DNA of 10,808 bases from positions 1 to 10,808 of the forward strand of contig DATJQI010000077.1 in NCBI GenBank assembly GCA_035505915.1, in the 5' to 3' direction. The notes under the pieces were generated by a model that saw nothing but the letters and a program-made list of their open reading frames with translations, made no database searches and had not been told where the DNA came from. A program made the translations under genes and the position numbers. Each line of letters opens with the position of its first letter. The first letter of the stretch is position 1. Positions 8,116 through 10,808 of the stretch are shown piece after piece. This DNA comes from 40CM-2-70-7 sp035505915. Its GTDB lineage: Bacteria > Gemmatimonadota > Gemmatimonadetes > Gemmatimonadales > GWC2-71-9.

Positions 8116-9360
8116 CTATCTCTTGATTCTCACCTTGTCGACGTTATCCCACTGCGACATATCCGACAGAATCACCGAATCGCCCACCGCGAGTCCGCGG
8201 ATCAGCTCGATGGTGCTCACCGAGCTGCGGCCCACCTGCACCTGCACCCGGGTCGCGGTCTTCCCGTCCGGCGAAATCTTGAACATCCCGATGGTGCTGT
8301 TGGGCTGGCCGTAGGCGGGCCGGCCCGTGAAGAGCACGTCGTTCAACCGCTCGACCACGATGGTCCCATCCACCGACAGGTCGGGGCGCATCCCCGGCGC
8401 GGTGCCGTCGAGCGCCACGTCCACCGCGACGGTGCCGTTGATCGCGTTGGGGTCCGAGCGAACGACGTGCCCGGGAATGATGCCGTTCCGGGTGTCGATG
8501 GACGCGGTCTCGCCGATGGACACGTCCTTGGCCTGGGTCTCCGGGATCTGGAGCACCGCCTTGAGCTTGGACGGCTGCACCACCTTGGCGAGCTGCGTCC
8601 CGGCCGTCACGTACTGGCCGAGCTGGAGCGTCAAGTCGGAGACGACGCCGGAGTCGGGAGCGCGGACCTCGAGGGAGCGGACGACGTTCTGCTGAAAGTC
8701 GGCGATCGCGCGGAGCCGGTCGACCTGGGACTGCTGGACCGCCAGCTGAGAGTCCACCGTCTCCGTCATCAGGACCAGGCGTTGCTGCTCGATGTCGAGC
8801 CGGGTCGAATCCTCCAGCGCGAGGTCTTTCCGGTGAGCGGCCTCGAACTCCGACAACAGATGAAGGCCCGCCAGGGAATCACCCTCACTGGCGTCCCGCC
8901 GCGCCTGGAGGTACTGGGTCCGCATCGTGGCCACGGCGCCGGCCTGCGCCAGCCGCTGGGTCTCGAGCGTCGTCCGCAGGCTCACCAGCTGTGCCCGCGC
9001 CGCGGTCAGCTGCTCCTCGGCCTGCAGCGCCTGGATCTGGACGTCCGGATTGGAGAGCTCGAGGAGCACGTCGCCCGGCTTCACCCGCTGCGAAGGCTGC
9101 GCCAGCACCTTGTCCACGCGGCCGGCCGAAAGGGCGGTGATGTAGCGGATGTGCTCCGGAACGAGGGTGCCGGGCCCGCGGAGGTCGCGCACCATGGGGC
9201 CGCGGCGCACGGAATCCACCCAGAGCGTACCGCGATCCACCGGTGGAGCCGCCGGAGACAGACTCGAGATGACGAGGGTCAGTACGAGCAACACGCCGCC
9301 GGCCACGCCACCTTGGATGAGGCGCTTCCGGTTCTTGACTGGGGCGCGAGGGATGTCCAT
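8116..9360 (-). CDS. HlyD/MacA-like periplasmic adaptor (membrane fusion) protein
   Basis: A 414-residue adaptor that should be anchored in the inner membrane and bridge the ABC permease to an outer-membrane channel. A basic N-terminus (residues 8-15, KNRKRL) precedes one membrane segment at about 17-35 (GGVAGGVLLVLTLVISSL), giving N-in topology. Residues about 68-105 form the first lipoyl half, with SAGRVDKVL and VKPGDVLLEL. Residues about 105-225 are a long Gln/Ala/Leu-rich helical hairpin likely to be coiled coil. The second lipoyl half is at about 231-262 (VRAPDSGVVSDL and GQYVTAGTQLAKV), followed by beta-barrel and membrane-proximal regions to 414. It has no lipoprotein signal. It is the first gene of the leftward operon and faces the peptide cassette across 270 bases. 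The Shine-Dalgarno site before ATG 9360 is weak. No TolC-like gene is in the window. macA is related, but the symbol is not assigned. Confidence 0.93.
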   Translation of the reverse strand: MDIPRAPVKNRKRLIQGGVAGGVLLVLTLVISSLSPAAPPVDRGTLWVDSVRRGPMVRDLRGPGTLVPEHIRYITALSAGRVDKVLAQPSQRVKPGDVLLELSNPDVQIQALQAEEQLTAARAQLVSLRTTLETQRLAQAGAVATMRTQYLQARRDASEGDSLAGLHLLSEFEAAHRKDLALEDSTRLDIEQQRLVLMTETVDSQLAVQQSQVDRLRAIADFQQNVVRSLEVRAPDSGVVSDLTLQLGQYVTAGTQLAKVVQPSKLKAVLQIPETQAKDVSIGETASIDTRNGIIPGHVVRSDPNAINGTVAVDVALDGTAPGMRPDLSVDGTIVVERLNDVLFTGRPAYGQPNSTIGMFKISPDGKTATRVQVQVGRSSVSTIELIRGLAVGDSVILSDMSQWDNVDKVRIKR

Positions 9361-9407
9361 CGACCGTTCATAAGGCAGGCCCTGTGCCAGTGCGGCTGCC
9401 GCCTAAT

Positions 9408-9423
9408 CCGTTGTCCCGTTGTC
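9408..9423. repeat. Perfect tandem 8-bp direct repeat
   Basis: CCGTTGTC occurs twice back to back (9408-9415 and 9416-9423), about 48 bases upstream of the adaptor ATG. Short direct repeats at this distance are often binding sites for response regulators or similar dimers, but a 16-base repeat may also be chance. Confidence 0.5.
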
Positions 9424-9459
9424 GCTTACATCATCGGCTCCCGGAGCGGCGGGGAGCGG

Positions 9460-9500
9460 ACTGTTCGGGGACGGGATTGCGAGTCCCAAACCCGGACAGT
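9460..9500. promoter_or_regulatory. Nested dyad in the divergent promoter region
   Basis: ACTGTTCGGG (9460-9469) pairs with CCCGGACAGT (9491-9500) over ten positions, one of them G-T. Inside, GGGAC (9468-9472) pairs with GTCCC (9483-9487), giving a compact stem with an internal loop if transcribed. It lies roughly midway between the two operons and 130 bases before the peptide start. It could be an operator or a leader hairpin. No T-run follows on the plus strand. Confidence 0.45.
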
Positions 9501-9534
9501 GAGGTCTGAGGGCGCCCGATTCCCTAGATTAGCC

Positions 9535-9549
9535 GTGACCCTTGGTCAC
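9535..9549. promoter_or_regulatory. GTGACC-CTT-GGTCAC palindrome, candidate operator
   Basis: Two perfect 6-bp half-sites separated by three bases, just downstream of the candidate -10 element TAGATT (9525-9530) and about 80 bases before the peptide start. The size and symmetry fit a dimeric repressor or activator site near a transcription start. No regulator gene is visible in the window, so the binding protein cannot be named. Confidence 0.4.
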
Positions 9550-9620
9550 CCCGGCTCGTGTCCTCAGTCACCGCCGGAAGCCCCTGAATCCCGGCACACT
9601 GTGAACCCCAGAGCGCTTAC

Positions 9621-9625
9621 GAGGA
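9621..9625 (+). promoter_or_regulatory. Ribosome binding site of the peptide gene
   Basis: GAGGA at 9621-9625, five bases before GTG 9631, is the best Shine-Dalgarno match in this stretch. It fixes the peptide start against the alternative in-frame GTG 9601, which has no such site. Confidence 0.7.
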
Positions 9626-9630
9626 TTTCC

Positions 9631-9795
9631 GTGGAACCGTCTCACTCCTCATCCGCAGCGCCGGACCCCGCGGGACCGGGGGTCCGGAAACCCTGGGTCG
9701 CTCCCCAGCTCACGGAGCTTCCCAAGCTCACCGATCTGACCCTGATCTCCGGGATTCCGGGCGGCGGCGGGATCGGCGGCAGCACCGTCTTCTAG
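9631..9795 (+). CDS. Candidate RiPP precursor peptide, lasso-like leader and Gly-rich core
   Basis: A 54-residue peptide, probably the substrate of the radical SAM enzyme encoded seven bases downstream. The first 20 residues are Ser/Pro/Ala-rich and end VRK. Residues 21-37 carry W22-x-x-P25-x-L27-x-x-L30 then L33, L36 and T37. This resembles the Y-x-x-P-x-L...(L)T leader signature that RRE domains bind in lasso-peptide and related precursors, with Trp for Tyr and Pro31 where Gly is usual. The tail from Gly41 is GIPGGGGIGGSTVF, with no Cys, Lys, Asp, Glu, Asn, Tyr or Trp. A lasso ring needs an Asp or Glu in the core, so an ordinary lasso product is excluded. No signal peptide or membrane segment. 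GTG 9631 is chosen for GAGGA five bases upstream; GTG 9601 would add ten residues. The precursor role is inferred from motif, size and neighbour. Confidence 0.78.
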   Translation: MEPSHSSSAAPDPAGPGVRKPWVAPQLTELPKLTDLTLISGIPGGGGIGGSTVF

Positions 9796-9802
9796 GCCCA
9801 CC

Positions 9803-10801
9803 GTGCTGCTCGGCTTCGCCCTCACTCAGCACTGCAACCTCCGGTGCCCTCACTGCATTCGTGACGATGTCGCCACGGTGCAAGCGCTCGACGTCGCCGT
9901 GATCGAGCGGACCCTCGACGATGCCCGGGAGTTGTTCGGCGCGGTCACCGCGAGCTTCACCGGCGGTGAGCCCCTTCTGCACCCCGAGTTCGAGCGAATC
10001 GTGGCGGCCTGCGCCGCCCGGCGGGTACCGTACCGTTTCGTGTCCAACGGCTGGCACCTGGGGCGGGTGATGCCACTGCTCGATCGTCATCCCCCTGAAG
10101 CGGTGCGGCTGTCGTTGTCGGGGGCCGACGGGTGCGTCCACGATGCGGAGCGCGGGCGGGACAGCTTCCGGCGGGTCGTCCTGGGAGTCGCCCTGCTCAC
10201 CAGCCGCCGCATTCCGAGTGAGCTCTCGATCGTCGTCGACCGGCGGGATCGGCACCAGATCGTCGAGGCCGCCGATCTGGCCGAGGGGCTGGGGTGCGTT
10301 CGCCTTCATTACATATTGCCCCAGCCGGTGCCCGGGAGCCTGGCCCGCGACAGCGACCTGCCTCCGGGGGAGTGGCTGCCGGTACGCCGGGAGATCGAGG
10401 CGCTGGCTCGCCAGCCCGGGCGCCGCACGGCCATCGTGGTCGATTACGGCGCGCCTTCGGACGAGCCGGCGGCGCGGTGCGACACCTTCGCACTCCGCCG
10501 GGTCTATGTGGACGCGCGGGGCCGGCTCTCCACCTGCTGCCAGTTGTCGGAGTACGGCTTCAACGAAGCCGACGTGGTCGCCGATCTGAACGCCGAGTCG
10601 CTGCGGAGCGCCTGGCCCCGGTACGTCGAACGCCTGCGCGCGCAGGAAGAGGCCAGCCGTCCGCTCGGCGACCATCCGCTCGATCCGTTCCCCTGTCTGC
10701 GCTGCGCCCACTCCTGCGGGAAACTGGCTTTCTTCGCGACCTATCCCGACCGTTCCTGGGCGAAAGCCCTGCACCTCGAGGAGACGTCATGTCTCGTGTA
10801 G
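9803..10801 (+). CDS. Radical SAM/SPASM-type peptide-modifying enzyme
   Basis: A 332-residue cytoplasmic enzyme predicted to cleave S-adenosylmethionine at a [4Fe-4S] cluster and modify the adjacent peptide by radical chemistry. The cluster motif C11-x3-C15-x2-C18 (HCNLRCPHC) comes almost at once. It is followed by the SAM-binding FTGGEP at 52-57, VSNG at 80-83 and the core stretch LSLSGADGCVHDAERG at 103-118. The C-terminal SPASM/twitch region has C226-x13-G240-x4-C245 with an adjacent C246, then C298-x2-C301-x3-C305 and C330 three residues from the end, enough ligands for auxiliary clusters. It differs from textbook SPASM in lacking the last Cys of the CX2CX5CX3C block. No RRE domain fits in the ten residues before C11, so leader binding may need another protein. 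GTG 9803 has no clear Shine-Dalgarno site; the seven-base gap suggests coupling to the peptide gene. Reaction type is unknown. Confidence 0.92.
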   Translation: MLLGFALTQHCNLRCPHCIRDDVATVQALDVAVIERTLDDARELFGAVTASFTGGEPLLHPEFERIVAACAARRVPYRFVSNGWHLGRVMPLLDRHPPEAVRLSLSGADGCVHDAERGRDSFRRVVLGVALLTSRRIPSELSIVVDRRDRHQIVEAADLAEGLGCVRLHYILPQPVPGSLARDSDLPPGEWLPVRREIEALARQPGRRTAIVVDYGAPSDEPAARCDTFALRRVYVDARGRLSTCCQLSEYGFNEADVVADLNAESLRSAWPRYVERLRAQEEASRPLGDHPLDPFPCLRCAHSCGKLAFFATYPDRSWAKALHLEETSCLV

Positions 10802-10808
10802 TCCGTCA
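10789..10808 (+). CDS. Start of the next cassette gene, cut by window edge
   Basis: ATG 10789 overlaps the radical SAM stop by 13 bases in another frame and has GAGGAG (10778-10783) five bases upstream, the best ribosome site on this strand. Only six codons (MSRVVR) are visible, so the product cannot be identified. From its position it should be cotranslated with the maturation enzyme; a leader-binding protein, protease or second modifying enzyme would fit. Confidence 0.6.

Larger units (their letters stand above)
9361..9630. promoter_or_regulatory. Divergent intergenic region between transporter operon and peptide cassette
   Basis: These 270 bases separate the adaptor start (leftward) from the peptide start (rightward), so promoters for both transcripts should lie here. 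The region holds a tandem 8-bp repeat, a nested dyad and a short palindrome, described separately. A possible rightward -10 element is TAGATT at 9525-9530 (4 of 6 matches to TATAAT), but I find no convincing -35 box 16-18 bases upstream. No clear leftward promoter stands out. I see no convincing extra gene, riboswitch or RNA gene here. The long rightward open frame that crosses this region is an antisense artefact of the adaptor and ATPase genes. Confidence 0.6.

Noticed and set aside
8038..9795. 585-codon plus-strand open frame ending at the peptide stop
   Set aside because: Its first two thirds are antisense to the adaptor and ATPase genes, with Arg/His/Gly-rich low-complexity translation and no domain. 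Only the last 54 codons, from GTG 9631, make sense. A gene caller could wrongly swallow the peptide into this frame.
9631..9795. Classical lasso peptide or sactipeptide precursor
   Set aside because: The core has no Asp or Glu for a lasso ring and no Cys for thioether bridges, and no lasso cyclase gene is visible.
9728..10774. 348-codon minus-strand open frame opposite the radical SAM gene
   Set aside because: It is slightly longer than the sense gene, but the sense strand has the full radical SAM and SPASM motifs while this frame shows no family signature. High GC makes antisense frames stay open.

Overview
This is a GC-rich, gene-dense bacterial window with GTG as well as ATG starts. It has no RNA genes, CRISPR array or insertion sequence that I can see. 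The three large duplicated MacB/FtsX permeases of about 800 residues (ADOP type) are typical of Acidobacteriota and Gemmatimonadota, so one of those phyla, or a neighbour, is the likely source. That assignment rests on protein style only.

Minus strand, 9360 down to 1: one six-gene transport operon. In transcription order it holds a HlyD/MacA-like periplasmic adaptor (9360-8116), an ABC ATPase (8048-7344), a duplicated permease (7254-4789), a second ABC ATPase (4792-4130), a second duplicated permease (4115-1680) and a third permease (1683-1) that runs off the window edge. Two junctions are ATGA overlaps. Two spacers carry strong inverted repeats. The third permease is open to the window edge, with clear motifs throughout.

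Centre, 9361-9630: a 270-base divergent intergenic region. It contains a tandem 8-bp repeat, a nested dyad, a 6-3-6 palindrome and a good Shine-Dalgarno site for the rightward genes. It presumably holds both promoters.

Plus strand, 9631 to the right edge: a compact peptide-maturation cassette. A 54-residue peptide (GTG 9631) has a W-x-x-P-x-L...L-T leader motif like that of lasso and other RRE-dependent RiPPs, and a Gly-rich, Cys-free tail. It is followed 7 bases later by a 332-residue radical SAM protein with a C-terminal SPASM-type cysteine array. A further gene starts at 10789 and overlaps the radical SAM stop by 13 bases; only its first six codons are visible.

Working model (inference): the radical SAM enzyme modifies the C-terminal part of the peptide, a downstream protein supplies leader recognition or proteolysis, and the divergent adaptor/ABC operon exports the product or protects against it. 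The peptide/radical SAM pair is the part most likely to be undescribed.
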